Shown: positions 1 through 7,793, counted from the stretch's first letter. The stretch is 46,769 nt of DNA from Thermoleophilaceae bacterium (GCA_040901445.1 JBBDYQ010000006.1:1-46769); one strand, 5' to 3'. Notes: a model not told the origin generated them from the sequence alone. A program made the numbers and translations.

Positions 1-47
1 TCCATTCCAGTCATCTCAACAGCACCACTGTTGCGATGACCAATGGA
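1..47. repeat. Long hairpin upstream of the first gene
   Basis: An imperfect inverted repeat. Outer arms TCCATT (1-6) and AATGGA (42-47) pair, and inner arms CATCTCAACAG (12-22) and CTGTTGCGATG (28-38) pair with one mismatch around the loop CACCA. It is less GC-rich than its surroundings. It could be the terminator of a gene beyond the window edge or part of a palindromic repeat that continues into the family B element at 58-84. No second copy was seen here. Confidence 0.6.
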
Positions 48-57
48 GACCGCCCTG

Positions 58-84
58 TGTATGGCGGCCCAAAGCAGGACAGCG
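58..84 (+). repeat. Family B palindromic repeat, right half (copy B1)
   Basis: The segment ATGGCGGCCCAAAGCAGGAC matches the right half of the complete palindrome at 974-1012 (ATGGCAGCCCAGAGCAGGAC) and of the copy at 38264-38302 read on the minus strand (ATGGGTACCCAGAGCAGGAC). The left arm is not recognisable. The ATG at 61 is the likely start of the downstream gene, so the repeat encodes its first residues, MAAQSRT. Confidence 0.7.
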
Positions 85-951
85 GACGCGATTCTCGCGC
101 GGCTGGCGACCGCGTCGCACGGCGTGGTCACGCGGCGCGGCCTGCTGGCCGCCGGCATCGCGCGGCATGACATCGCGCGCCGGCTGCGCACCGGGACGCT
201 GATCCTCGAGTACCCCGGTGTCTACAGGGTGGGCCATCGCGCGCCGAGCACCGAGGCCGCCTACCTCGCGGCGGTGGTGGCCTGCGGCGACCGCTCCCTG
301 CTGAGCGGGCTGGCCGCCGGGCACCTTGTCCGCATCGTCAGGGCAGCTCCCCCGCTACCCGAGGTCACGGTTCCCACCGAGCGGCGGGTCGAGGGGATCC
401 GAACCGTGCGCTCACGCCTCATCCACCGGCGCGACGCGATGGTGTTCAGGGGCGTCCCGGTGACGACGGTCGCCCGCGCGCTGGTGGACATCGCTGCCCG
501 GCTGCCGGAGGACGACCTGGCCCGCGCGTACCACGAAGGGCAGGTCAAGCACGGCATCCGCCCGCGCCACGTCGAGGCCGTCCTGGAGCGGCGGCCGGCC
601 AGCTCCGGGGCCGGCAACCTGCGCCGCGTGATGCGAGGCGACGTGAGGCTCACCCTCAGCGCCCTCGAGCGCCGCTTCCTCCGCCTCCTTCGTGAGGCGG
701 ACCTCCCGCTCCCGTGGACCAACAGGCGCGTGGACGAGCACTACGTGGACTGCCGCTGGCCCGATCACAAGCTGACCGTCGAGCTGGACTCCTACCGGTT
801 CCACCAGAGCCGCTATGCGTGGGAGCAGGACCGCCGCCGCGAACGCGAGGCCCGCGCGCGCGGGGACGACTTCCGCCGCTACACCTGGGGCGACGTCTTC
901 GAGCGCCCCCGGCCGATGCTGGCCGAGCTCCACGCCTTCTTCGGGGCGTGA
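61..951 (+). CDS. AbiEi-type winged-helix / DUF559 endonuclease-like protein
   Basis: A protein of 296 residues. The N-terminal third (LARLATASHGVVTRRGLLAA...) resembles the winged-helix domain of type IV toxin-antitoxin AbiEi antitoxins. The C-terminal third carries an acidic motif, VDCRWPDHKLTVELDSYRFH, like the DUF559/Vsr-type PD-(D/E)xK fold, followed by an arginine-rich helix. Such fusions are common paralogues in actinobacteria and are usually found without an AbiEii toxin, as here. A paralogue lies at 23294-24247. The ATG at 61 is preferred although ATG 43 is also in frame; 61 lies inside a palindromic repeat, which gives the protein the same MAAQSRT start as the next gene. The molecular role is unknown; DNA binding or nuclease activity is inferred. 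Confidence 0.75.
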   Translation: MAAQSRTADAILARLATASHGVVTRRGLLAAGIARHDIARRLRTGTLILEYPGVYRVGHRAPSTEAAYLAAVVACGDRSLLSGLAAGHLVRIVRAAPPLPEVTVPTERRVEGIRTVRSRLIHRRDAMVFRGVPVTTVARALVDIAARLPEDDLARAYHEGQVKHGIRPRHVEAVLERRPASSGAGNLRRVMRGDVRLTLSALERRFLRLLREADLPLPWTNRRVDEHYVDCRWPDHKLTVELDSYRFHQSRYAWEQDRRREREARARGDDFRRYTWGDVFERPRPMLAELHAFFGA

Positions 952-973
952 ATGCCCATCGAGCTCGCCTGTC

Positions 974-1012
974 GTCCTGCCCTGGGCGGTGCATGGCAGC
1001 CCAGAGCAGGAC
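974..1012. repeat. Family B palindromic repeat, complete (copy B2)
   Basis: Left arm GTCCTGCCCTGGGC (974-987) and right arm GCCCAGAGCAGGAC (999-1012) pair over 14 bp with one mismatch around an 11-nt loop. The loop holds an ATG (993) that opens the next gene as MAAQSRT, the same heptapeptide as at 61. Confidence 0.8.
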
Positions 1013-1718
1013 GCCGCCCCAAGCTCTGCTCGTGCGGCTGAACGGGAACAATCCCCTCGTGGACGAGATCCCCGACTTCGCGACGGTGGCGGCGCGGCGC
1101 TCGCCGGGGCTCGACGACCTCGCCCTGGCCATGGCCGCCGAGCTGCGGCCCGTGGACGCCGCGACCGCGCTCATGGAGCTCGACCGCCTCGGGGCGGAGC
1201 TGGCGCAGGTGGCCGGGGGCGGCCCCGAGGAGCAGGCCGAGGCGTGCCGCGAGGTGCTCGGGGCCCAGAACGGGTTCGCCGGCGACCGCGAGCGCTACGA
1301 CGCGCCCGAGAACTCGATGCTCGACGTCGTGCTGGAGCGGCGCACGGGCCTGCCGATCCTGCTCTCGATCGTCTATGTCGAGAGCGCCCGCCGGGCGGGC
1401 GTGGCGCTCGCCGGCGTGGGGCTGCCCGGCCACTACGTGGTGGGACAGTTCGAGGCGGACCCGCCGTTGCTGCTGGACCCGTTCGCCGGCGGGGCGCGCC
1501 TGGAGCAGCCGATGGAGAGCTCGCCGCACGTGCGCCCCTGGGGCCCGCACGAGACCGCCCTGCGGATGCTGAACAACGTCCTGGCGAGCTACACGCGCCG
1601 CGGCGACCTCGGCCGCGCAATCCGCGCGGCGGAGCTGCGGTTGGCGCTGCCACTGGCCGATAGCGGGCGCAGTGCCCTCACCGCCGAGCTCACCGCCCTG
1701 CGGGCGCGACTGAACTGA
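993..1718 (+). CDS. SirB1-type transglutaminase-like protein
   Basis: A protein of 241 residues. The central block (NSMLDVVLERRTGLPILLSI... then GVGLPGHYVVGQF) is the hallmark of the SirB1/transglutaminase-like family. The C-terminal part (ETALRMLNNVLASYTRRGDL) looks like the TPR-like tail typical of these proteins. Family members resemble cysteine-protease-fold transglutaminases, but the usual catalytic Cys is not evident and their biochemical role is not settled. The ATG at 993 lies in the loop of a palindromic repeat; the first conserved residues (VDEIPDFATVAARR) begin at a GTG at 1059, so the true start may be later and the repeat-encoded N-terminus may be an extension. The gene starts 41 nt after the preceding stop on the same strand. 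Confidence 0.75.
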   Translation: MAAQSRTPPQALLVRLNGNNPLVDEIPDFATVAARRSPGLDDLALAMAAELRPVDAATALMELDRLGAELAQVAGGGPEEQAEACREVLGAQNGFAGDRERYDAPENSMLDVVLERRTGLPILLSIVYVESARRAGVALAGVGLPGHYVVGQFEADPPLLLDPFAGGARLEQPMESSPHVRPWGPHETALRMLNNVLASYTRRGDLGRAIRAAELRLALPLADSGRSALTAELTALRARLN

Positions 1719-1729
1719 CCCGCGACTAC

Positions 1730-1735
1730 TAGCCT
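1730..1735 (+). promoter_or_regulatory. Candidate -10 box TAGCCT
   Basis: TAGCCT lies 9 nt before ATG 1745 and fits the actinobacterial -10 pattern TANNNT. It implies a leader of at most a few nucleotides. It is one of twelve similar boxes in the window. Confidence 0.45.
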
Positions 1736-1744
1736 GCGTTGACG

Positions 1745-2446
1745 ATGGACCGCGACCGCCACCAGCCGGAGACCTACGACGAGGAGCTGCTCGAGCCGGA
1801 GGCCATCGAGCACGAGGGCGACTCGGCGCGGCTCGGGCGGATGGAGGCCGAGCTCACCTTCGGCTTCCGTGCCCTGGCCGGCGTGGAGTGCGGGGTATCG
1901 GTGTTCGGCTCGGCCCGCACGCCGGCCGGCCACCCGGAGTACGAGCTGGCCCGGCACACGGCCGGGCTGCTGGGCGAGGCCGGGTTCACCGTGATCACCG
2001 GCGGCGGGCCGGGCATCATGGAAGCCGCCAACCGCGGCGCGCGGGAGGCAGGCGCCACGTCGGTGGGGCTGAGCATCGACCTGCCGTTCGAGGCGGGGCT
2101 CAACCGCTACGTCGACATCCCGCTCGAGTTCCACTACTTCTTCACCCGCAAGGTCATGTTCGTGCGCTACGCGGGCGCCTTCGTGGTCTTCCCGGGCGGC
2201 TACGGCACCTTCGACGAGGTGTTCGAGGCGCTCACGCTCATCCAGACCCGCAAGATCCGCCACTTCCCGGTGATCCTGGTGGGCTCGGACTACTGGGGCG
2301 GGCTGGTGGACTGGCTGCGAGAGCGCGCGCTCGGCGAGGGCAAGATCCTGCCGGAGGACTTCTCGCTGCTGAGCGTGACGGACGATCCCGACGAGGTCGT
2401 CCGCCTGGCGCTGCCGGCGCTGGAGCACCGGCGGCGCGCAGCGTAG
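1745..2446 (+). CDS. LOG-family Rossmann-fold protein (TIGR00730 type)
   Basis: A protein of 233 residues with both family signatures: GGGPGIMEAANRGA and PGGYGTFDEVFEAL (the PGGxGTxxE motif). LOG proteins cleave nucleoside 5'-monophosphates to release the base and ribose 5-phosphate, and some release active cytokinins; those two motifs form the phosphate-binding and catalytic site. Bacterial members outside plant-associated species probably act as general nucleotide nucleosidases. An acidic N-terminal stretch of about 40 residues precedes the fold. A TTG at 1739 is also in frame, but ATG 1745 fits better. The gene converges on arfB with an 18-nt gap. Confidence 0.88.
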   Translation: MDRDRHQPETYDEELLEPEAIEHEGDSARLGRMEAELTFGFRALAGVECGVSVFGSARTPAGHPEYELARHTAGLLGEAGFTVITGGGPGIMEAANRGAREAGATSVGLSIDLPFEAGLNRYVDIPLEFHYFFTRKVMFVRYAGAFVVFPGGYGTFDEVFEALTLIQTRKIRHFPVILVGSDYWGGLVDWLRERALGEGKILPEDFSLLSVTDDPDEVVRLALPALEHRRRAA

Positions 2447-2464
2447 CGGCGCAGCGGCGTCGCT

Positions 2465-2875
2465 CTACTCCGGGTCGACTCGCCGCCGCCTGCGCTTCTT
2501 CTCCCCGGAGCGGCGCTTCTGCTCCAGCCGGCGCTCGCGCGACGCCCGGCTGGGCCGGGTGGCCCGGCGGCGCCTGCGCACCTCCAGCGCCCCGGCTATC
2601 CGCTCGCGCAGCCGCTCGAGCGCCAGCTCCCGGTTGCGCGCCTGGCTGCGGGTGTCCTGCGCGAACGCCGCCGGGCGCGGGCCCAGGCGGGCGGCAACGC
2701 GCCGCTTCTGCTCCTCGGACAGCGCCCGGGAGGCGAACACGTCGAAGCGCGCCTCCACACGGGAGGCGGTGACGTTCGCGTGCTGGCCTCCGGGGCCGGA
2801 GGAGCGCGAGGCGCGCAGCTCCACCTCGGCGAGGGGGATCGCCACGCCGCGGGCCACGGGCATCGGGTCATCCAT
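2465..2875 (-). CDS. arfB: ArfB-type ribosome-rescue peptidyl-tRNA hydrolase
   Basis: A protein of 136 residues. RASRSSGPGGQHANVTASRV near the N-terminus contains the GGQ motif that hydrolyses peptidyl-tRNA in class I release factors. The C-terminus is a very basic tail rich in Arg and Lys, as in ArfB (YaeJ), where it enters the empty mRNA channel of stalled ribosomes. Length and layout match ArfB rather than RF1 or RF2, since no codon-recognition domain is present. It acts on non-stop ribosomes in the cytoplasm. It is a single-gene unit, convergent with the LOG gene and divergent from the GH2 gene. Confidence 0.9.
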   Translation of the reverse strand: MDDPMPVARGVAIPLAEVELRASRSSGPGGQHANVTASRVEARFDVFASRALSEEQKRRVAARLGPRPAAFAQDTRSQARNRELALERLRERIAGALEVRRRRRATRPSRASRERRLEQKRRSGEKKRRRRRVDPE

Positions 2876-2921
2876 CGGGGGGATTCTTGCGGGATCGTCG
2901 CGCTGAGGCCGGGGCTCGGGC

Positions 2922-2927
2922 TACCCT
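2922..2927 (+). promoter_or_regulatory. Candidate -10 box TACCCT
   Basis: TACCCT lies 6 nt before the GTG at 2934. This is the spacing expected for leaderless transcription in actinobacteria. No ribosome-binding site is visible. Confidence 0.45.
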
Positions 2928-2933
2928 GTCGGC

Positions 2934-5075
2934 GTGAGGGACACCGGCAGGGGAACCCTGCGGGTTCTCGGGGGGAAGGGAATCGCCGCGAGGGTCGCGG
3001 CGCTCGCCTTGGCGCTCGTGCCCGCGCTCGCGTCACCGGCGGCTGCCGCCGTCGAGCATGTGCGCGTGGCCCAGTCGCAGCCGCTGATCTGCCAGATCTT
3101 CCCGTTCCTCTGCCCGCCCGAGGAGCCGCCGCCCGGGCAGCCGCCGCCCGAAGAGCCTCCGCCGTCGCAGCCGCCGCCCGTCCCACCGCCCGCGCCGGCG
3201 CCGCCCGGCCAGCCGGCTCCCGCTCCGCCGCCGGAACAGCCTCCGCCGCCACCGCCCCCGCCGCCGGCACAGCCCGCGGCGCTCGGGCCGCCGCCCGTCA
3301 CCTTCCGCGGGCCCGAGGGGCGCGGCGTGCTCGACAAGGGCTGGGGCTACCGCGCCGACTCGCGCAACCGCGGGCTGCGCGGGCGCTGGTATCGCCGCAT
3401 GCCTCGCACCAAGCGGGTCACGCTGCCGTACTCGCCCAACGCCTGGCCGGTCAGCGGCCGCCGCGGCGCGCGCAACTTCGACGGCAGCGTGGGCTGGTAC
3501 GAGCGCGAGCTCGACATCCCTTCGGACGGCCGCTACGCCATCCGCTTCGAGTCGGTGCATCACAAGGCCATGGTCTGGATCGACGGCCGGCGCGTGGCGC
3601 GCCACAACGGCGCCTACATGCCGTGGGAGGTGCGCCGGCGGCTGACGGCCGGCAAGCACACGCTCGTGGTGCGCGCCGACTGGCGCAACCCGACGCAGAT
3701 GAAGCGCGACGGCTACCACCGCGCCCACTTCAACTACGGCGGCATCAACCGCGAGGTCACTCTCCGCAAGCTCGCCGACAGCGAGCTCGAGGCGCCCACC
3801 GTCACCACGAACCTCACCACCTCCAATGGCGTGCCGGTGGCGCTCGTCGACGTCACCGTGCGCGTGCGCAACCACGCGGGCGTGGCTCGCTCGATCCCGG
3901 TCGCGGGCGTGTTCGAGCGCGACGGCCAGCGGGTGGAGTTCGAGCTTCCGGCCATCCAGCTCGACCCCGGCCGCTCCGGCATCGCGAAGGCCACGGTCAC
4001 CGTGTTCGAGCCGGCGCTGTGGTCTCCCGGGCACGGCAACCTCTACGACATGCGCCTGCGCGTGCCCGGCGAGTCGGGCTACCGGGCGCGGATCGGGCTG
4101 CGCCAGCTCGAGAACCGCGACGGCCAGCCGCACGTGAACGGGCAGCGGATCTTCCTGCGGGGCGCCTCCATCCACGAGCTCGCCCCCCGCCGCGGCGACG
4201 CCCTGCGCGCCCGCGACATGAACCGCATCGTGGACCAGCTCCAGTCCATCGGCGCCAACGCCACGCGCGCGCAGCACCCGCTCAACCCGGCGCTGCTCGA
4301 GCGGCTCGACCGTGCGGGGATCTTCGTCTGGATGGGCGTGGGCCCGTTCGACTCGCCGGGCAGCTGGACGTCCACCACCCGCCGGGAGCGCCAGCGCGCG
4401 TTCGATCGGGTGATGACCACGATGCGTCACGAGCAGACGCACCCGTCGATCTTCGCCTGGAACCTCGGCAACGAGGTGGCCTACAACGGAAAGCGGGGGC
4501 AGGCGGGCTACGTCGATCGCGCCGCCCGCACGCTGCACCGCAGGGACCCGGGCCGCTTCACCGCACTCGACATCTGGAGCAAGCGCTATCCGGCGAGGCC
4601 GGGCCGGATGTATCGCAGCATCGACGCCGTCGGGGCCACGAACTACATCGGCTGGTACGAGGCCACGCACGCGGACGAGCAGCGCACCGCCGATATCCTC
4701 CGCGGCCGCCTCGAGGACATGCGCCGGCTGTTCCCCGGCAAGATGCTGATGGCCACGGAGTTCGGGGCCGACGGCAACAGCCGCAACCCCACCTACCGCC
4801 ACGGCGGCTACCAGTACCAGGCCAGGCTGCTGGCCACGCACCTGCGCACGTACCGCTCGATGCCGGACGTGAGCGGCGCGCTCATCTGGAACCTCACCGA
4901 CTTCCCGCTGGCGCCCAACTACCGCGGTGGCTCGATCGCATCGAAGGTGCCGAGCCTGCGCGTGCGTGCCGGGCTCAACACCAAGGGGCTGTTCGACCGC
5001 CGCGGCCGCGCCAAGCCGTCGGTGGACGTGGTGCGCGAGGAGTTCACCGCCAGCGCCCGCGTCCGCGGGTACTAG
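2934..5075 (+). CDS. Secreted glycoside hydrolase family 2 enzyme
   Basis: A protein of 713 residues. An N-terminal signal peptide (hydrophobic stretch ending near ASPAAAA) is followed by a proline-rich spacer at about residues 60-120 built of PPEEPPP/PPPPP runs. Then come a jelly-roll sugar-binding domain, an immunoglobulin-like domain and a TIM barrel typical of GH2 (beta-galactosidase, glucuronidase, mannosidase). NLGNE places the acid/base Glu at residue 514 and ATEFGADG the nucleophile Glu at about 609. Substrate is not predictable from sequence alone; beta-glucuronidase-like is a reasonable guess. The GTG start is supported by the signal peptide. The proline spacer may carry the enzyme through or along the envelope. 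The gene stands alone, divergent from arfB. Confidence 0.85.
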   Translation: MRDTGRGTLRVLGGKGIAARVAALALALVPALASPAAAAVEHVRVAQSQPLICQIFPFLCPPEEPPPGQPPPEEPPPSQPPPVPPPAPAPPGQPAPAPPPEQPPPPPPPPPAQPAALGPPPVTFRGPEGRGVLDKGWGYRADSRNRGLRGRWYRRMPRTKRVTLPYSPNAWPVSGRRGARNFDGSVGWYERELDIPSDGRYAIRFESVHHKAMVWIDGRRVARHNGAYMPWEVRRRLTAGKHTLVVRADWRNPTQMKRDGYHRAHFNYGGINREVTLRKLADSELEAPTVTTNLTTSNGVPVALVDVTVRVRNHAGVARSIPVAGVFERDGQRVEFELPAIQLDPGRSGIAKATVTVFEPALWSPGHGNLYDMRLRVPGESGYRARIGLRQLENRDGQPHVNGQRIFLRGASIHELAPRRGDALRARDMNRIVDQLQSIGANATRAQHPLNPALLERLDRAGIFVWMGVGPFDSPGSWTSTTRRERQRAFDRVMTTMRHEQTHPSIFAWNLGNEVAYNGKRGQAGYVDRAARTLHRRDPGRFTALDIWSKRYPARPGRMYRSIDAVGATNYIGWYEATHADEQRTADILRGRLEDMRRLFPGKMLMATEFGADGNSRNPTYRHGGYQYQARLLATHLRTYRSMPDVSGALIWNLTDFPLAPNYRGGSIASKVPSLRVRAGLNTKGLFDRRGRAKPSVDVVREEFTASARVRGY

Positions 5076-5098
5076 CCCGCCCGCCCGCCCGGGACAGC

Positions 5099-5104
5099 TA
5101 GCCT
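5099..5104 (+). promoter_or_regulatory. Candidate -10 box TAGCCT
   Basis: TAGCCT lies 9 nt before ATG 5114 and fits the recurrent TANNNT pattern of this window. Confidence 0.4.
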
Positions 5105-5113
5105 GCGGCCGCG

Positions 5114-5941
5114 ATGCGGGTCGCCGTCGTGGGGCACATCGAATGGGTGGAGTTCGCGCGCGTGCCGCGTGTGCCGCTCGCAGGGGAGATCACCCACGCC
5201 TCTGACGGCTGGGAGGTGCCCGCGGGCGGGGGCGCTGTGTCTGCCGTGCAGCTGGCCCGGCTGGCGGGGGAGTCGCTGCTCATCACCGCGGTGGGTGACG
5301 ACGAGCGGGGCCGCGCCTCGGTGGCGCGGCTGGAGGAGCTGGGCGTGCGGGTGGCGGCCACCGTGCGGGCCGACGAGCCCACCCGGCGGGCGTTCACGTT
5401 CACCGACGACGACGGCGAGCGCACGATCACCGTGATCGGCGACAAGCTGCGCCCGCGCCGGGACGAGGCCCTGCCCTGGGACGAGCTCGCGTCGATGGAC
5501 GCGGTCTTCTTCATCGCGGGCGACCCGGACGCCGTGCGCGCGGCGCGCGCGGCGCGCGTGCTCACCGCCACGCCCCGTGAGCTGCCCACGCTCGCCGCCG
5601 CCGGCGTGGCGCTGGACGCGCTGGTGGGCAGCGCCCGCGACGAGGGCGAGCGCTACCAGGACGGGGACCTCACGCCGCCGCCGCGGCTGATCGTGCGCAC
5701 CGCCGGCGCGCAGGGCGGCAGCTGGGAGAGCGGAGACGCCAGAGGCACGTTCGGCGCGGTGGACCCGCCGGGGTCGATCGTCGACACCTATGGCGCGGGG
5801 GACAGCTTCGCCGGCGGCCTCACCTACGGGCTCGGCGCCGGCATGCCGCTGGACGAGGCGCTCAGCCTGGGCGCGGCCTGCGGCGCCACCTCGCTCACCG
5901 GGCGCGGGCCGTACGAGCGGCAGCTGCGGCTTCGCGACTGA
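5114..5941 (+). CDS. PfkB-family carbohydrate kinase
   Basis: A protein of 275 residues. The C-terminal PfkB signature DTYGAGDSFAGGLTYGL contains the catalytic Asp of the GAGD anion hole. The N-terminal part has the Gly-rich substrate-side motif AGGGAVSAVQLARL and GDDERG. Ribokinase-like enzymes phosphorylate sugars or nucleosides with ATP; the substrate is not determined by these motifs. It is slightly short compared with ribokinase (about 300 residues). Its last 47 nt overlap the 3' end of the convergent decarboxylase gene. It appears to be monocistronic. Confidence 0.85.
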   Translation: MRVAVVGHIEWVEFARVPRVPLAGEITHASDGWEVPAGGGAVSAVQLARLAGESLLITAVGDDERGRASVARLEELGVRVAATVRADEPTRRAFTFTDDDGERTITVIGDKLRPRRDEALPWDELASMDAVFFIAGDPDAVRAARAARVLTATPRELPTLAAAGVALDALVGSARDEGERYQDGDLTPPPRLIVRTAGAQGGSWESGDARGTFGAVDPPGSIVDTYGAGDSFAGGLTYGLGAGMPLDEALSLGAACGATSLTGRGPYERQLRLRD

Positions 5942-7268
5942 CGATCTCCACCGCCTCCTCGATCCGGTCGCGGTGGGTGCGGTGGCTCAGCACGCTGATG
6001 CGCAGCCAGTAGCTGCGGTCGATCACCGTGCTGGAGATGAAGACGCGCCGCGACGCGTTGATGCGCTCGAGCAGCGCGCGGTTGTCGTCGTCGCTGCTGT
6101 CGCGCAGGCGGAATGCGACGGTGGACAGCGGCGGCTCCCAGGGCAGCTCGAGCTGCTCGTGCTCGCTCAGGCGGTCGTGGGCGAGCCGCGCCAGGTCGAG
6201 CTTCTCGTCGAGCGCGCGGCGGAACGCGCCCACGCCGTGCAGCTGCAGCGGCAGCCACACGCGCAGGCCGCGGTTGGCGCGCGACAGCTCGGGCGAGTGG
6301 TCCGCGAAGTCCGGCAGCTCGCCGCTCGCGATGTCCTGGAGGTAGCCCGCGCCCAGCGTGTGGGCGCGCCTCAGCGCCCGGGCGTCGCGCACGATCAGGC
6401 AGCCGGTGCCGTACGGGATGAACATGCCCTTGTGGGGGTCGAGCGTGATCGAGTCGGCGCGCTCGATCCCGGCGAGGCGCTCGCGGCCGCGCTCGGTGAG
6501 GCGGAAGAAGCCGCCGTAGGCGGCGTCGGCGTGGAGCCACACGCCCTCGCGCTCGGCTAGGTCGGCAAGCTCGGGGATGGGGTCGATTGCGCCGGTGTTC
6601 GTGGTGCCCGCGCTGGCCACGATCAGGCACGGGCGGCGGCCGGCGGCGCGGTCCTCCGCGATCGCGTGCTCCAGTGCGGCGGGATCCATGCGCAGCTCTG
6701 AGTCGCAGGCCACTTCGCTCACGGCATCGGCGGGGAAGCCGGCGATGAGCGCTGCCTTCGCCAACGAGTGGTGCGCCTGCTCCGACACGTAGATGGTGCC
6801 GCCGGAGAAGTCCTCTCCCAGCGTGGCCCGGGCGCTCACGACCGCCGACAGGTTGGCCATCGAGCCGCCGCTGGTGAGCACGCCGAACGCGCCCTCGGGA
6901 TAGCCGAACAGCTCGCACAGCCAGTCCACCACGCCGGCCTCGATGGCGGCCATGGCGGGCGCCACCCGGCCCATGGTCACGTAGCGGTTCACGCCGCCGG
7001 CGAGCAGGTCGCCGAGCGCAGACGTGAACAACCCGCCTCCGGGGATGTATGCCAGGTAGCCGGGGCCCGCCGTGTCGATGGCCTTGGCCGCCGCGTGCTC
7101 CACCGTGGCCAGGGTGTCCGCGAGCGGCTCGCCGTCCTCGGGCGGGCGGGCTGCGCGCAGCTCGCGGGCGAGCTCGTCCGCACCTTCCAGGTCCGCGCTC
7201 GGAGCGTCCGGCAGGCGCTCGACGAAGCGCGCAAGCAGCTCGGCGACGGCCGCCGCCATCTCCCTCAT
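5895..7268 (-). CDS. PLP-dependent group II amino acid decarboxylase
   Basis: A protein of 457 residues of the aromatic-L-amino-acid/glutamate decarboxylase family. The Schiff-base lysine is K280 in SITLDPHKGMFIPYG. The PLP-ring-stacking His lies in SEQAHHSLAKAA (166/167), and the PLP-nitrogen Asp is D248 in HADAAYGG. Members turn L-Tyr, Phe, Trp or DOPA into amines, or act as related synthases; the substrate cannot be read from the sequence. The gene follows rhodanese on the same strand, separated by a family A palindrome. The 3' end overlaps the convergent PfkB gene by 47 nt. Confidence 0.88.
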   Translation of the reverse strand: MREMAAAVAELLARFVERLPDAPSADLEGADELARELRAARPPEDGEPLADTLATVEHAAAKAIDTAGPGYLAYIPGGGLFTSALGDLLAGGVNRYVTMGRVAPAMAAIEAGVVDWLCELFGYPEGAFGVLTSGGSMANLSAVVSARATLGEDFSGGTIYVSEQAHHSLAKAALIAGFPADAVSEVACDSELRMDPAALEHAIAEDRAAGRRPCLIVASAGTTNTGAIDPIPELADLAEREGVWLHADAAYGGFFRLTERGRERLAGIERADSITLDPHKGMFIPYGTGCLIVRDARALRRAHTLGAGYLQDIASGELPDFADHSPELSRANRGLRVWLPLQLHGVGAFRRALDEKLDLARLAHDRLSEHEQLELPWEPPLSTVAFRLRDSSDDDNRALLERINASRRVFISSTVIDRSYWLRISVLSHRTHRDRIEEAVEIVSREAAAAARTARAR

Positions 7269-7296
7269 CTCCGCCGGGCCGGGCTCGAGCGGATAG

Positions 7297-7340
7297 GGGG
7301 TCAGGTCTGACCCCTACGCAATGCAAGACCTGACCCCCTA
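7297..7340. repeat. Family A palindromic repeat (copy A1)
   Basis: Left arm TAGGGGGTCAGGTC and right arm GACCTGACCCCCTA are perfect 14-bp complements ending at 7340. The left half also folds on itself (GGGGTCA-GGTC-TGACCCC). The outer edge supplies the TAG stop of the rhodanese gene on the minus strand (7340-7338). It sits between the codirectional rhodanese and decarboxylase genes. Confidence 0.85.
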
Positions 7341-7658
7341 GGCGACATTGCCGCCCTCGGGCTCGAGCGGCAGCCCGCTGCGCTCCCAGGCCAGCAGCCC
7401 GCCGGCCATGTTCTGCGCCGGCAGCCCCGCCGCCCGGAAGGCCTCGGCCGCCATGGCCGAGCGCGCGCCCACGCGGCAGTAGAAGACCACGGGTCCCTCG
7501 AGCTCCGCGGCCGCCTCGTTCAGGCGCTCGAGCGGCACATGACGATCGCCCTCGATGTGGCCGGCCTCGTGCTCGTAGGGCTCGCGCACGTCAACGAGCG
7601 TCACCTCGTCGCGCCGGGCGAGCTCGGCCACCTGCTGCGGGCTGAGGTCGTGCTCCAT
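7338..7658 (-). CDS. Single-domain rhodanese-like sulfurtransferase
   Basis: A protein of 106 residues. The rhodanese fold is complete: LVDVREPYEHEAGHIEG, then the active-site loop CRVGARS with the persulfide-carrying Cys61, then an LxAW-type end (GGLLAWERSGLPLEPEGG). Such proteins move sulfane sulfur or act as thiol-redox modules. The ATG at 7658 is chosen because it gives a standard family N-terminus and has TAGCCT 7 nt upstream; in-frame sequence further upstream is not rhodanese-like. The stop codon belongs to palindrome A1. The original C-terminus may therefore have been altered slightly by the repeat, but the domain is intact. Confidence 0.88.
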   Translation of the reverse strand: MEHDLSPQQVAELARRDEVTLVDVREPYEHEAGHIEGDRHVPLERLNEAAAELEGPVVFYCRVGARSAMAAEAFRAAGLPAQNMAGGLLAWERSGLPLEPEGGNVA

Positions 7659-7665
7659 GTGGCCG

Positions 7666-7671
7666 AGGCTA
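7666..7671 (-). promoter_or_regulatory. Candidate -10 box TAGCCT for rhodanese
   Basis: Read on the minus strand, TAGCCT is followed by 7 nt and the ATG at 7658. This matches the leaderless pattern. Confidence 0.5.
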
Positions 7672-7780
7672 GTGCACGCATCCGCAAGTTCCGGCGGAAC
7701 CTTCCGGACACGCGTACTGGCCGGTGGATGCGGCTGTCTGCCCCCGAACGTCCCGCGGGCCCACCGCAGCAGCGCTGGGG

Positions 7781-7786
7781 TAGGCT
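7781..7786 (+). promoter_or_regulatory. Candidate -10 box TAGGCT
   Basis: TAGGCT lies 7 nt before the GTG at 7794. Together with the rhodanese box it makes a divergent leaderless promoter pair in the 135-nt intergenic region. Confidence 0.5.
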
Positions 7787-7793
7787 CGCGAAC

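Noticed and set aside
61-951. Complete type IV toxin-antitoxin pair
   Set aside because: The following gene is a SirB1-like protein, not an AbiEii nucleotidyltransferase.
3033-4841. Long open frame on the minus strand (602 codons) opposite the GH2 gene
   Set aside because: High-GC antisense shadow: composition is Arg/Ala/His/Val-rich with no recognisable domain, while the + strand has a complete GH2 protein with signal peptide and catalytic motifs.
7678-7730. CGCATCC ... GGATGCG inverted repeat upstream of the small secreted protein gene
   Set aside because: Short arms with a loop of about 40 nt in high-GC DNA; likely chance.
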